Made by a program: the position numbers and the translations under genes. The notes under the pieces are model-generated. The model saw only the letters and a program-made list of their open reading frames with translations, did no database searches and had not been told where the DNA came from. Of a stretch of 64,000 bases of DNA, positions 39,540 to 52,300 are shown in pieces. The DNA is from Warburgia ugandensis (lineage: Eukaryota; Streptophyta; Magnoliopsida; Canellales; Canellaceae): assembly GCA_035236585.1 (NCBI GenBank), contig CP141134.1, positions 18,964,414-19,028,413 on the forward strand. The letters run 5' to 3'. How positions within the stretch are numbered: the stretch's first letter is position 1; every line of letters begins with the position of its first letter.

Positions 39540-40400
39540 TCATCATCATCAAGACCTTGCCCCAATTAGGGGTCAGTCACATAAATCTTGTTCCTTCCTT
39601 CCCCTCTATTAAAAGTTATGACTTCATTTAGTCTCAAAGTTTTTAAATCTTTTCTCACCACTTCTATCTATATTCTTTTGGGCCTTCCCCTTGCCCTTTT
39701 ATAATCTTCAACTTGGATTGCCTCACTCCTTCTAACCGGTGCCCTTTTTTGTCTATGTTGGACCTGTCCAACCCATCTAAGTCTAATTTCCCTCATCTTG
39801 TTATCTATTGGTGTCACTCTTAAGTTTCCTATAATGTTTTTATTTTTAATTCTATCATTTCTTGTCTTACCACTCACCCATCTCAACATTTGCATTTTGG
39901 CAACACTTATCCTATGCACATGTTGCTCCTTAACTTCATAACACTCTGATCCATAGAGTATGGCTGGCCTTACAGCCATCCTATAGGATTTTTCTTTCAG
40001 TTTAAGTAGCACCCTTTGATCACACAAAACTCTAAAGGCGCATCTCCATTTATTCCAACCCACTTGAATTCTTTGGGTAACCTCCCTCTCAAACCCTCCA
40101 CTCTCATGAATTATCGATCCCAAGTATCAGGAGTGTTCTCTTTGGGAGACTTCTTGGTTATCAATCTTTACCGGTGCTCTGTTCTCACTCCTCTCCTTAC
40201 TAAAACTATATTTCATATACTCTGTCTTAATTGGACTAATTTTAAATTCTTTAGATTTAATACATTTCTCCATAACTCTAATTTTGTGTTTACACTATTC
40301 CTTATCTTATCAATTAAAACTATATCATGTGCAAATAGCATGTACTATGGAATTTTCTCGTACAAATATTTTGTTACCCATGAATGTAGACTTAATGTTT
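39540..40400 (-). mobile_element. RTE-type LINE, 5'-truncated
   Basis: On the minus strand the RT C-terminal half can be read. It runs from a catalytic box reading LFAHDIVLID (normally FADD) at about 40320-40345 to the conserved tail at 39668-40123 (QVGWNKWRCAFRVLCD, RPAILYGSECYEVKEQH, MLRWVSGKTRNDRI, RLRWVGQVQHR, RGRPKRI). The 3' end runs into (GAT)n at 39540-39551, the simple-repeat tail typical of RTE LINEs. It is inactive: truncated, with a mutated catalytic aspartate. Confidence 0.87.
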
Positions 40401-40597
40401 CAATTTCAACTACCATTTGCAGAAATTACTGGATGGTTTAATATCGCCAAGGCATCCATTCCTTTACACTGGACCCAACTCATGGACGACTTTAATCAAT
40501 AGTCAAATCATATAATTGGGCCTATGGAAATATTCCGTGTCCATCTTCCCTATTGTTAAAATGAGAAAAGATAAAGTTAGGCGTGCCTTAAGGAAGC

Positions 40598-40649
<52 letters not shown>

Positions 40650-41083
40650 AGGCTTCTTACTTTTAAAAAAGCCAATAATAACTTCACTATGAAGTAGCAG
40701 GTAATAATTATCATCTTTCATAAATGATTTAATAGCGTCCATAAAGTGAAAAAGGAAATAAATACATACTATTATTGAAACTAGAAGCCATTATATAATT
40801 ATAGCCTAACTCATAATATAATTGGTTTTTTAATAGATAAGCCGTAGTATTAATATTGCACTCCTGAGTTGGTCAAATTTCCACCAACAGAGTATCTTAC
40901 ACATATATTATCTCTATCTTCGTGAAACCTAAAACCAATGGATAAAAGACTTACACATCACCTTCTCTCTCTCTCTGCCCAACATAAAGGGCATTTTCGA
41001 GATTATCCACAAAACAAACAAAAAGAGATGTCCAATAACAAATGAAAGCCAGAGAGAAACTGATCCATTCTCATCTCCGTCCA
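40401..41083 (+). promoter_or_regulatory. Upstream region of CCB1, with a (GA)n tract
   Basis: About 680 bases between the LINE and the CCB1 start codon. It contains a 44-base (GA)n at 40603-40646 and a short CT-rich run at 40961-40977 that could lie in the 5' UTR. An upstream in-frame ATG at 41042 would add 14 residues but lacks a plastid-peptide look. Promoter function is inferred from position. Confidence 0.45.
40603..40646. repeat. (GA)n microsatellite
   Basis: Twenty-two GA units, about 440 bases upstream of the CCB1 start codon. Confidence 0.97.
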
Positions 41084-42542
41084 ATGGCTGCAGCAAAACT
41101 TCTATCACCTCCATTTTCATCTTTCTCCCCTTTCTCTTCCAAATGCAAAACTATCTTTAAGCGTACCAATCAAAACCCGTGGCTTGCACCAACTCAACCC
41201 AAAAAACCCAAAAGACTGGTAGTACGTGTATCCCTCCACGACCCCTTGATCTCCACTTCTCCTCCTGCTCTTTACTCTGTTGCAGAAAGCGTTGGATATT
41301 CATTGGCCAGTTATTACACATCTCTGGGCCTCTTTGTTATTTCTGTTCCTGGTCTATGGTCTCTCATCAAACGCTCTGTAAAATCCAAGGTTCTTCTTGT
41401 TTGTTTTCATCTTTTGAGGTTATGGTACTTGTTTTATGATTGAATTCGTGATTTTTTTGTTTCTTTTCTTTTTTCCTTTTTGGGTTTATAGGTAGTGCAG
41501 AAGACGTTCATTGGGGAAGAGAAAAGATCTCCAAATCAAGCAGCCGGAGAGATAATGTCCTTCTTCACTCGGAATAATTTTGTGGTAACCGATAGAGGAG
41601 ACACTATAACGTATACACCCTTATCCTTTGTCCTTTGTCCTTTGATTTGTTCGCATCAGCCGTTTGTTAGACTTTCTACTTCTAATTTGCTAGAGCACGA
41701 ATGAATGAGACTAGACCTGATCCATCTGAGACTAGACCTAAACAAGTAATCGTTAGATCACCGCTAGTGGGCCCCATTTTAAAGGGTAATATAAGCAGAT
41801 TTCACTTACTTCACCTTCTAGTCTGGACCTCAATACTATTAGTTACCCCCTCATATAGGTTATTGCCGCAACCCATAATAAAGCTTTATCCGGTGCAAGG
41901 GCCCCATATCATGACTAGCTAGGAGTTGCTGCAATTTACCGTCCAATCTATTCGATTGGTGAATGATCCCCGCGGTTGGTTTTATGTTCATAATATGACT
42001 CCTTGCTGCCCTGCAATATAGGCAGTTGATCATATTTGATTAAGATTTCATCAATTATAATTCCTGGGACTAAACTTTACAACTTCAAGTGAAGGTTCGA
42101 AGGCATGATGGTTCCAAGCAGAGGGCAAGCAGCATTGCTCACCTTCTGCACATGCATTAGCCTGGCAAGCGTTGGCCTTGTTCTTTCTATAACTATCCCC
42201 GAAGGTGGAAACAACTGGTATTGGCTGACAGTGTTAAGTCCACTAGCGTAAGTGAAAATTTTAAGCTTAACTGAGTAGCATTTAAGTCATTATTCTGCTT
42301 AGAAATTTTATTTCTTTGAATTAATGTCGGAAAGCTTTTTGTTTTCTTGACATAGAGGAGTATATTACTGGAAAAGAGCGTCGAGGAAAGAACAGATCAA
42401 GGTGAAAATGATGGTTGGGGAAGATGGGAACCTTTCGGACATAATCGTCCAAGGAGACGATGTACAGGTAGAACAAATGAGGAAGGAGCTCAAGCTAAGT
42501 GAGAAAGGAATGGTATATGTTAAAGGCATATTTGAGAGATAA
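41084..42542 (+). CDS. CCB1: CCB1, cofactor assembly of cytochrome b6f complex, chloroplastic
   Basis: Four exons join in frame: 41084-41389, 41492-41610, 42095-42247 and 42356-42542 (TAA at 42540). They encode 254 residues. Residues 1 to about 55 are Ser/Lys-rich (MAAAKLLSPPFSS..), like a transit peptide. A hydrophobic segment follows at about 71-95 (GYSLASYYTSLGLFVISVPG), then a stromal-type loop (KRSPNQAAGEIMSFF). Two more hydrophobic stretches lie at about 154-176 and 183-198 (TVLSPLAGVYYW), before a soluble C-terminus (VKMMVGEDGNLSDIIVQGDD, EKGMVYVKGIFER). This matches plant CCB1, a thylakoid-membrane factor of the CCB (system IV) pathway that attaches haem c-i to cytochrome b6. ATG 41084 is preferred over 41042 because family members begin with a similar MA..K-L-SPP peptide. 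No disruption is seen, so it should be functional. It is convergent with FKBP19. Confidence 0.95.
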
Positions 42543-42679
42543 TTAGAGAGCCTGTTATTTTGATCTTTGAAGAGCCCCAATGTGATGAGGAATCAAACCC
42601 TTTGTATACCCCATCAATTTTAAGATGTGTAACTGTGTAAAATTTCCACCGGTGACCAAAATGCTCATGGCCTCTGATA

Positions 42680-42755
<76 letters not shown>

Positions 42756-43367
42756 TATGATGCTCCTGCTCCTGTGGGGCAGTATCAGTCATTGAGGTAA
42801 AGACTTGTAATTGGAGTGCAACAACCTTTTTGCGACCAGTAGAGAAATATAAGTCTTTCTGAACTGCCAGCTCTTTCCACTTACCACATTTGTATGTTTC
42901 AGGTTTCAGCTGTCATTTTGCAACATACTCCATAAATGACAAATGGATATTTTGCCCTCATTAAGTAACTTGGCTCAAATACAATGAATAAGGCAGCAGA
43001 TCATGGACAACTCCTAGGGAATGATAGGTGGCCAAGGGGTTGGGATACCCTTTCCTTTCTTTTTCCTTATCGGGCAATAATGATATTTTATTAGACACAG
43101 AATGGAATAATACAATGGAAAGCATTTCAAAGGCAACAGAGATTATCACAAAAATGAAGCTACATAACATCTCTGCTACCTAAAGAATTGACCGTCTCAT
43201 TCTTGGTTATGTTTCTCAGGGATAACTCCTTAGACGGCAGAAGCCCACAGAGCGAGATGTCTAAGTTACGTTCAGATTGACAACCAGAAGCTCCATAAAC
43301 TCTTCCCTCAAAACAAGAGTCTGTTACGCTACGACCATGGCCTTGATGTTGGTGATGGAAGTCATAA
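42543..43367. other. Convergent intergenic region between CCB1 and FKBP19
   Basis: About 825 bases between facing stop codons. It should contain both 3' UTRs. The only distinct feature is the (GA)n tract at 42684-42753, which probably lies in the CCB1 3' UTR. Confidence 0.6.
42684..42753. repeat. (GA)n microsatellite, 70 bases
   Basis: About 35 uninterrupted GA units beginning some 140 bases after the CCB1 stop codon. Confidence 0.97.
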
Positions 43368-46300
43368 TCAGTTTGGGATGATTTTTAGGAGCTCAATGTC
43401 AAACAGCAGAGTTTTGTCAATCAGGCCTTGGTTCCTCAAGACAAAATCCAGAGCTCTTTGACCCTGTGAAGACAAATGTTGGCTATAAGTATGATGTTGG
43501 ACTAGAAGCAATCAAGAGTTCGTGCAGAAAATTCCTTGATACCGAAAATGTTGTCGGTTGTGGGCCTTGCTTATTGAAGTCATTCTCTGGATATCCTAAA
43601 TCTGGAGGCACTATGATCCTGCACCGCTGTAGTAAATGTTAGCGAACTGGTAGAGCTGGATCAGGTCCAGCAGCTTGAACGTTAAATGAGCCACTTCAAC
43701 AGCATCAGGTGTATGTACTATGTAGAAATGTTTCATGGGTATGTATGCCAAAAATGTATGCTGAATTAAACACGTGCAAGTCTTCACGCTGGTGAGCAGA
43801 TATGAGACAGGTGCCAAATGTATCATAAGCTAACAGTACTGAGACTCTTTCATTGTCAAGCAACCAACCACACCAGAATGGCAATCTAAAGCATAACAGT
43901 TCTCTTTCGTATGTGAAAGGCTTGGCAAATTAAATCTGAAGATTTTCATTATGTAAGAAGGTTCTAATAAGGAGCAACAAATTTCCCAGGGACCAATTCT
44001 CTCATCATTCCTTCCTAACTCACTGCCTTATGCCGAACTGCTTTTCATAAGTACTTCATGGCCTCAACTTACCAAGTAGTAGGTGCCTACTTGTTCTAGA
44101 TATGTTCTTTGGTTAACCTATGTGATAGGCTACATTTTGAATTATGTTCTAATGGTTTTGCAGATTGCTTATCGCAAATCATGTGCAAGTTTCTCCTTTT
44201 CAAATAAAATTTTCATCACAATTCAAAAGTTAAAGAATGAAAACTTAGCAACCAGGAAGCCCTTTATCTCAACCATAGAGGACGCAAGAGAGAAACCAAG
44301 ATATTCTAGGCGCTTACTTTGGATGTGAGGAGTGGTGTTTCAAAGAAGTTTGTCCATTCTTTTGGAAAGATGATGGAACTTATTGGGGAAAAACATAAAC
44401 TCAAATAGGGGGTAAGGCAGCCACATAACTATAGTCCATATACATCTGTATGTAAAAGAAAATAATGTCTATTTGTATGCATGATGGATTTTGTAAACTA
44501 ATGAGCCAACCACTGAGCAGTGAACTACAACCATGCATTGACACTAGGAGCAGCAACCTTCTACATTGCATTCTACCAAGATCTTCATTCCTCAATGGAA
44601 TAACTCCTACAGGCCCCAAGTTACCTAATGACTACCAGCCAAAGTTCAACTTAATTACATCTGGTGGCAGAGGTAAACATTTGAAATCTTCCAGTCTTTC
44701 AGATTATTGAAAAATTATCCCTCTCCACTTCCAGAAAAATCTTTGAGTACCCTCGGACTCTTCTTCCAAGTTCCACATATATGTGAGGTCTTCGAGATTG
44801 CAAGCAAACTCAGGAAGTTTGAGAATATTAAGAGCACTAGCTAACCATGTACCTTCACATAACTTTAATGATTAACAAAAGATAAACGTCATCACACTCC
44901 AAGTCTCTTACTCTGCTTAACTCTCTTAACATGTTATCACTCCTATATTTCTCCATGATATAAATCCTCTTAGGGACTTCAACTCTTAACCAAGCCCCAC
45001 AACTGCCACTTTTTTTTTCGAATGGTGAATGGACTTATAGCCACGACCTCTTGGTCATATGTCAAGACACAAGGCACTTAAACCCAGTCCATAACAACTT
45101 ACTAAAATGAGCTTTATTTCTTTCACTTGTGTTCCTATTCCAAGTCCATGTGGATGTACTTCAGGTACCAATCCTTGCGGCCTAGACCTTTTGATTTAGG
45201 GATGCCAACACTAGCCCAATCCCAACTCCTTCATAAACCCTCAGACAAACTTTTCCACTGAAGAAAGTGCTTCAATCTTTACTATTTCTCTTTGCACTCC
45301 TAGGATCTCCATTTTACTTTCTCTATCTTCTGCTCAACAGATACAGAAATAATCTTAAACCAGAGATAGCTCTTCTCCCAAAGCCAACTTAGTCTCTCCA
45401 TCTGCTTTTAAGTATGATAGAAAGGTATGCCCCTTCCCCGGACCGCGCATAGGCAGGAGCTTTGTGCACCGGGGCTGCTCCCCCCCCCCCCACCCCCCAC
45501 TAGAAAGCAAAGTGGAAGTTTGAAAGTCAGTCGCTGTAAACTTCCTCTTTCTATAACTAAATTGTGCCAAGATCTCTTCTGATACAGTGACATTTTTCAT
45601 CCCAATTACTTGTTCCTCATATTGCTTCTAACCAACTTAAATTGGAACAGAGGCTCCTTGTTCCCTAATTCCCACAGAGTAGCAATTTGTCTTCATGAAT
45701 AGTGGCGGAACAGATGTGGACTTTCATCTATGAACATTATTCTCAAGACTGTTTTCCACTCTCTTCATCACCTTACTAAAAGCTTTCCCCACCAAAATAA
45801 ACAAAGGACAGAAATGGAGGGTCCAGTTTAACGTCTCGAGAACTCGAAAAGAATTAATATCCTGTCTCAAGGTGAATATCATCTAAGCAATCCAATGTCA
45901 TCATGGTTAGATACACATATATGATGATAATGCTGCATTCATTCACAGGCTTTAGGATACACTGATTCATGCAATGATTCAGTTGACACTAAATACCACT
46001 TAGATTTCACAAACAGGATCTCTGAAACAGGATTGAAGTCTCTGCTGGTTAAAGTTTAAAACATAGATGAAAGGCAAGAATAGCTAAAATCTGGGATAAC
46101 AGATTGATCCTCAAGGGTCATCTCATCAACCTGTACCCCAAACCATAATAGCAAAACCACTATAAAGTCCACAAAGTACTTAGTTTTTGCAAAGTGTTAG
46201 GGTTGCATTATGAGAAAAGAAGCAACATATAAAAGGTGAAAAACAGAGAAAGATGAGACATCACCTTCTGATTCCACCCAGAGCCATGCCAGCTACAGCT

Positions 46301-49300
46301 TCTTCAAAAGCTGGAATAACCTGAACATTCCAGAAAATGACAGCAGTATCAAGAACTTCACCGCTACCATTGAAATGCCTGTATATAATGCATATTACGA
46401 GCATCTAGAAGGAAAAACAAGTGCTACTTTGCTTCAAAGTTCATGACCTATACAACTATAGTACAACAAATCCAGAAAATCAACATAACTACAGATTTGA
46501 AACTTTGCAGAACTACGAGACTGGAGTTACATTTAATCCTAAAAAGAAGCAGTGCCCTCAATTTAAACTAATAGGCTCACCGAGCTGTTTAAATCTATAT
46601 TCTGCTTGTGATGGTTAGGTTCATGTCATTATCCAAAATGATAGAGGATTGGCCGTATAAATGAATGTTTCATTTGATGAAAGTATATATGAATAATTAA
46701 TCTGATGAAATATTGAAAATTGAATAAGAAAAGAAAAGATACTGATATTGATGCCTAATAGAAGAAGACAGTACCATTTGTATTTGACAAAGATATGACC
46801 AGAAAATAGGTGCAACCATCAGCTATGAAGCTTAAAAAGGAAAATGAGACACAAACATAAGAGTTAAATTGCCAGTGAAGGGAACATAAAAACAGTGAAG
46901 ATAATCAGTGAGAAGAGTTGCATACTTAAATACAAAGGATCATAAGATCATTTGGTTGAAAGTCCAAGAATAATCGAAACAAAAAAATAAAAACCATAAA
47001 AGTCTTCAGACATTCCCTTTCTCCCTGAGATATAAGATTTAGAGAATTTGTTATAGGTGTCACATCTAAACTTGACACATTAATAGAGATAAATTGGCCG
47101 TGTATCCGGTGTATAATGTATCCATTTTGAAAGTGAAAAGGTCTCACCTGTTGAGATCCAAGAGTAAATTTGAAGAAATCTTTGTCATCGCCCTGCACAT
47201 CAGTTGCGTGGAAACATCAGGTTTCAATTCATTTCATGTCAGCCTAATTAAAGTAAGATATAAGCTACAATATTAAGTGTAAATATAGCATCAATACCAA
47301 ATTCATAATCAAAACAATCCATTTCAGAGAAGACATTCTAAATATTAAGAGAAGTTTCTTAAATTCTTTTAACTTGTAAATGCTTTTAGTTATATTCTAA
47401 AGTAAAATGAGAAGCATATTGAAGGAAATGCATTAATAATAGAATTTCCATGTGAAAATGAGTTTCAGTAGCACTTCCAGGTAAAAAAGTTTTTGGAATG
47501 GGCATGATTGCTGAAATGGAGTTTCATGACATCCATGATCTGAAGTAATATTTTTCCCATTATGGTGGTTACATACATCAATCAAACTTATTAGAAACTG
47601 TTAAAAGTACCAGTTCAAAACTAATATTGTCGACAAAGAAGAATGATAAATCCTAGTATAACATGTTCCATAACAAGGAGTGTGTTTCTTGCACACGAAT
47701 ATGATTCAATAGTTTAATCAAACAATATGACGTCTCAAAAGGAAACCCTGAGAAACAAATATCAGGACAAGCAACACACACAACTCCTCAGTTCTTTTCA
47801 TTCTTGTTTATTTTGATCTTCTAAGATAAGAATTAACTGCACTCTCATGTGATAGAAATTTGACATAGTTTCTGCACTTCCAAATTAAACTCACATAGAC
47901 CTACCAATGGCAACCTAGTTCAAAAAGATTGGTAATGGAGACAGTGTATGCCATTACTTGTATCTAATGCAAAAAATGCACTGGAACAAGCAAAACAGGA
48001 ACAGTTGTCAAACAACTTTGAAGAGAATTACAAGCTCTCCTTCTCTCCTGGGATAATGATTTCTTTGACACCACAACTTTACCACAATGATGCTATTTGT
48101 ATAACAAATTATTTTGTGGTTCACATTCACTTGGCTTCATTGTGAGTGCTCGGGGGGGCCTTGGTGCGATGGTAGAGTTGTTGTGTGACCTTGAGGTCAC
48201 AGGTTTCAAGGTGTGGAAACGGCCTCTTACAAAATGCAAGGTAAGGCTGCCAACTATAGACCCTTTGTGGTCTGCCCCTTCCCTGAACCCCGCATACATG
48301 GGAGCTTGGTGCACCAGGCTGCCCTTTCATTTTTTTTTTCTTTTCTGTCTAATTTGTGGAATAGAATAAACATAATGATCATTCATCTGTAATGTGTTGT
48401 ATGTCCCATAGTATGTCCCATTCTTCTACCCTTTCCTGGGAGTTGATGACTATCTATATTTATTACCTTAACACCAAAAAGAGTTTCAACCCAGTACTTT
48501 ATTTCTATCCTAATCGATTCTGATTTGATACTAAAAGTACATTGATTGTTCTCCAATAACTTAATACTTTGTTTTTGTAAAGATTGCATATTTGATTCCA
48601 TCCACAAATCCTTCTAATATATTGCAAATATATCTCATTAAGAGCGATCCACTAAACGTATAGTGCAGTAATAATAGAAAAAAACATAGTAAGTGGAAAT
48701 GAATAAAATTCTAGTAGATTCCATATTAAGGGCTATCGGTCGTTCAAAAGAATTCCTATCTTGTTCAGTCTCTGTTTCGATCTTGGCAACAATTTAGTTT
48801 TCATGGTTCAGAAAAAGGACCAGGCAGTCATCAACTGACATTCCTATACTTTCGTGACAAAAGGAACCCGCCAGAAGATGTAAAAGTTCACACATGCACA
48901 GAAGTATGACATAGAATGCATAAAGTTTTCAGAATCTCGCATCTTTTCAGTGTAGTATAACAGTGAATAAGTGACGTACAGAACATAATCAAAACTTTAA
49001 GAGAGCACTAAACACCTACCTCGAAAGAACCACCCTTTGTTTTGTTCCGAGCTTCAAAGATGCGGCCATAGTATCCTATGGTATAACCATCCCAGTCGAC
49101 CTTAAATGCATTTAGAATTCAGAAGCTGCATCAGGTTTTGCTCACTCAATCATAAACCAACCAAATATTTTCAGCTACAATGAATTCCAATAAACTAAAA
49201 TCGTAGCTGTGAAATTGAACAAATCAAAACTGTTATCATACCACTACAGTTTCTCCAATCTTGGCTGTTGGCCCACTTCCTACACGTAGGTCCTGCAATC

Positions 49301-52300
49301 CTTTTATAATTTGAATCAAAATACATCAAGACTCTGCTTATTGTGCAAGTGGGCATGTGTTACCAACAAGTTCTAATAGATGACCTTGTATTGAAGACCT
49401 GAGTTTGTTTCAACATAATCTGGATATCGCATTTTTGTCTTTCCATAATCCTTTCCACGAAGTGCTGGCACTGGAACAATTAGATTACCAACAGTAAGGA
49501 GTTAAAAGTCTAATATATTTTCAAATCAAATGTCACTAGTAGTTTCCTACAGTGACAATTTGAACCAAAAGGTAAGGTGACTGATAAGTTAAACTGTTAA
49601 AGAAATAGTTCATAATCACCAACTTCACTAGATGACTCAGCCATAGAAAAGCAGTTCAATCAGATAATTTCCAACTAAATTCTAAACAAAACTGAGCATA
49701 AGTGGCCACCAGAGAAGGTTGAGAGCTTCAGATAATAGCATGAACAGTGGTCAAACTATTCAGAGAAAATAATTAGGCAATTAATGGTAGACTATAAAGT
49801 AGCAAAGAACATGACCTTGGATAAGAAATTTCAAAAATAAGAGCACAGAACATGAACAAAAGTCAAATAGTACAGAGAGAGAAGCATGTCTCCTGGCTTT
49901 GTTCTGATCTTTTGCAATTGGTGGGCATACTCAAACATGTCACACCATATAAAGGTATGTGACCAAGGCAATACAAATATGCAAATTACCTTCGGGTTTT
50001 TCACAAGGCAATAGAAGAAAAAGGAAAACACATCTTTATCATCAAATATTGATGAAAATTCACCAGTGGTTTGTATCTGATAAACTTACTATCTGCATAT
50101 TCAGATGCTACAGCTAGTCCATCCTCCAAATCATGCCACAAGGTGCCTGTAAGAAGCCCAACAGTCGAGTAGAGGAGAAGTTTCCTTCTCTCAAAAGTCT
50201 CTCCCCTGTTCTTGCTGCTAGTTGAATCTACACAGAGACAACGCAAACTTAACTAAATATAGTTTAATCATATGAACAGAACACACCACAAACAGTTTTT
50301 AGGAAATATGAGGTAAAAGAAAGTCCTTGAAGACCAACTATCGCACAAACTGATATTGGAGATGGATAAGAACAAATCATCCACAGCAGGATAATCATAT
50401 CATTGACCATAGACTCACAATTAGAAGATTATTTTCCAACTGTATAACTTTCTATATTTTTGTAGCATAGCTGTCATCATGTATGAAAAATACAAACACT
50501 CAATACAATATAAATCATCTCTTGATTGCTTATCCTGGTCGCATATGGTATCATAGCATCTCTATCTCTCACGTGAATAAGTGAACCAATCCACTCCTGT
50601 TTTAATCATGGTCACTACCAACGAAATGACAATTTCTCTTCCACCACAAAGGGTATTCCTAATCCCAACAATGATTTTGCTGATTCTTCTTGCGAGCTTA
50701 TCACCATCAAAGCTGCTGCTAAAATCCCCATTAAATTGACAACCTCAAACTATCTTCTATGGCAATGTCCATGGAACTCACTTCTTGTGGGTTATTGTTG
50801 AGTGTTCAATTTTAGATAAAATACCCATAAATTTGCATCTAGACAGATCATCTAATCAATCAATTTTGAATTTTTAAATTAAATATACATTCTCAGCTCC
50901 AATTGATGATCGAACCATTGATTTACAAAATTTAACAGCTAGATGATCATCAGAGCTGATCAGATGATTAAAGCATGATAAAGATGATTCTAATTGAGTT
51001 TATATATTGCATATCAACCAAAAGGGAATTGAACGACTCAGATCAAGTTAAATAGGACCAGATCATGCAAGATGAAATCCGAGAGAAAATTGCTTTTAAA
51101 AAGAGATTGGAAGACAATCAGGAAACTAAATTTAGATAAAAAACAAAGAAGTTGATTTGGAATTAATAATAACTTCTAACAAAAAATCTATATAAAGAGA
51201 GGGGGGGCTACACAATTGAGGGAGGACAACACTTAGAAAGAAAGGAACACTTAGAAGGAAAAAAACACCAAAGAGAGAAGGAACCAAAGCTGTCTCTCTC
51301 CATCCACTCAATTCTCTGCATCCCTCTTCCCAACTATCTGTGTCGGTCATATTCCTCCCAGTCTCTCTCAATTTCCACTGTCAACTTTCTTCTCTAAGTT
51401 TGGGTTTTCTTCTCTTTTAACAATCGCTTCACCATCATTCTTCCTGTTCTGCCACTGTTTCAGTTCTGCATTATCCCTGTTCCACCATAGTTTTCCCTTT
51501 GATCTTCCAATCAGTTTACTTTAATCGACGGTTTCACCTTCAGTCACTGGTATCAACTTCTATTCCACTGCGTTTTTCACCATAGCAGTCCCTGTTTTCC
51601 TCACATTTTTCCTCGTTGTTTCAGTCACCATTGTTTTCTACCTTTTTTTCTTCTATTTTTCACCATAGATAGCCTCTGTTAGCATCATTTCTTTCTTTGT
51701 TTCTTCTTGTTTTCACAGTCATTCTTCATCCTATTTCAGACATGTTATAGTCATTGTGTTCTTCTCCATGTTCAGCTTCTGTCTTCAGTGTAGTTTCCTT
51801 TGTTTTCCCTTCACTTTTAGCTTCTATTTCTCACTATTTTCTCAACAACAAAAAAAAATTCCATAATTTCCTTCCCATTGCAACTTTCATTCATTTCGAT
51901 AAAAACCCAAGCTCCCCTTCATTTCTGTGTCTCATACAGGTGCAAGGTGTCGTTTTCATCTTCCTCCCTTGGTACTATTCAAATAATAGTATTTTTCAAC
52001 CAAGAATTTCATTTCTGCCCATTGTACCCTACTTAAATTCGATTTGTGGCCTTGTTTGTCTTTTAGCCTGTTTTGTCCTTTTGCCAGTTAGTCCCTGAAC
52101 TTTGCTATTTCAATCCCTGATAGGTTTTAGCCTAACCAAACCAATGGTTCAGACTTAACAGACAGTTCACTTTAATTCATCTGTCTATTCCTTTCCAAAT
52201 CTCAAATCAAATTTCAGATATTCATCTTAGTTACATTCCAATAGCATCTAATCTTGAATCTAGAATTCAACAGTCAATCTAAGCAGTCCGATTCATGATT

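Noticed and set aside
41042-41083. Upstream ATG of CCB1 adding 14 residues
   Set aside because: The ATG at 41084 begins the family-like MAAAKLLSPP transit peptide. The upstream extension is basic and unlike relatives.
44590-45000. Possible NBS-LRR resistance-gene remnant on the minus strand ([23 protein letters not shown])
   Set aside because: Only short, weak resemblance to LRR-type linkers. No NB-ARC motif and no second repeat was found, and it lies inside an FKBP19 intron.
51754-52098. 114-residue plus-strand frame, hydrophobic and Ser/Phe rich
   Set aside because: It lies wholly inside the pyrimidine-rich part of a solo LTR. Its length is explained by base composition.
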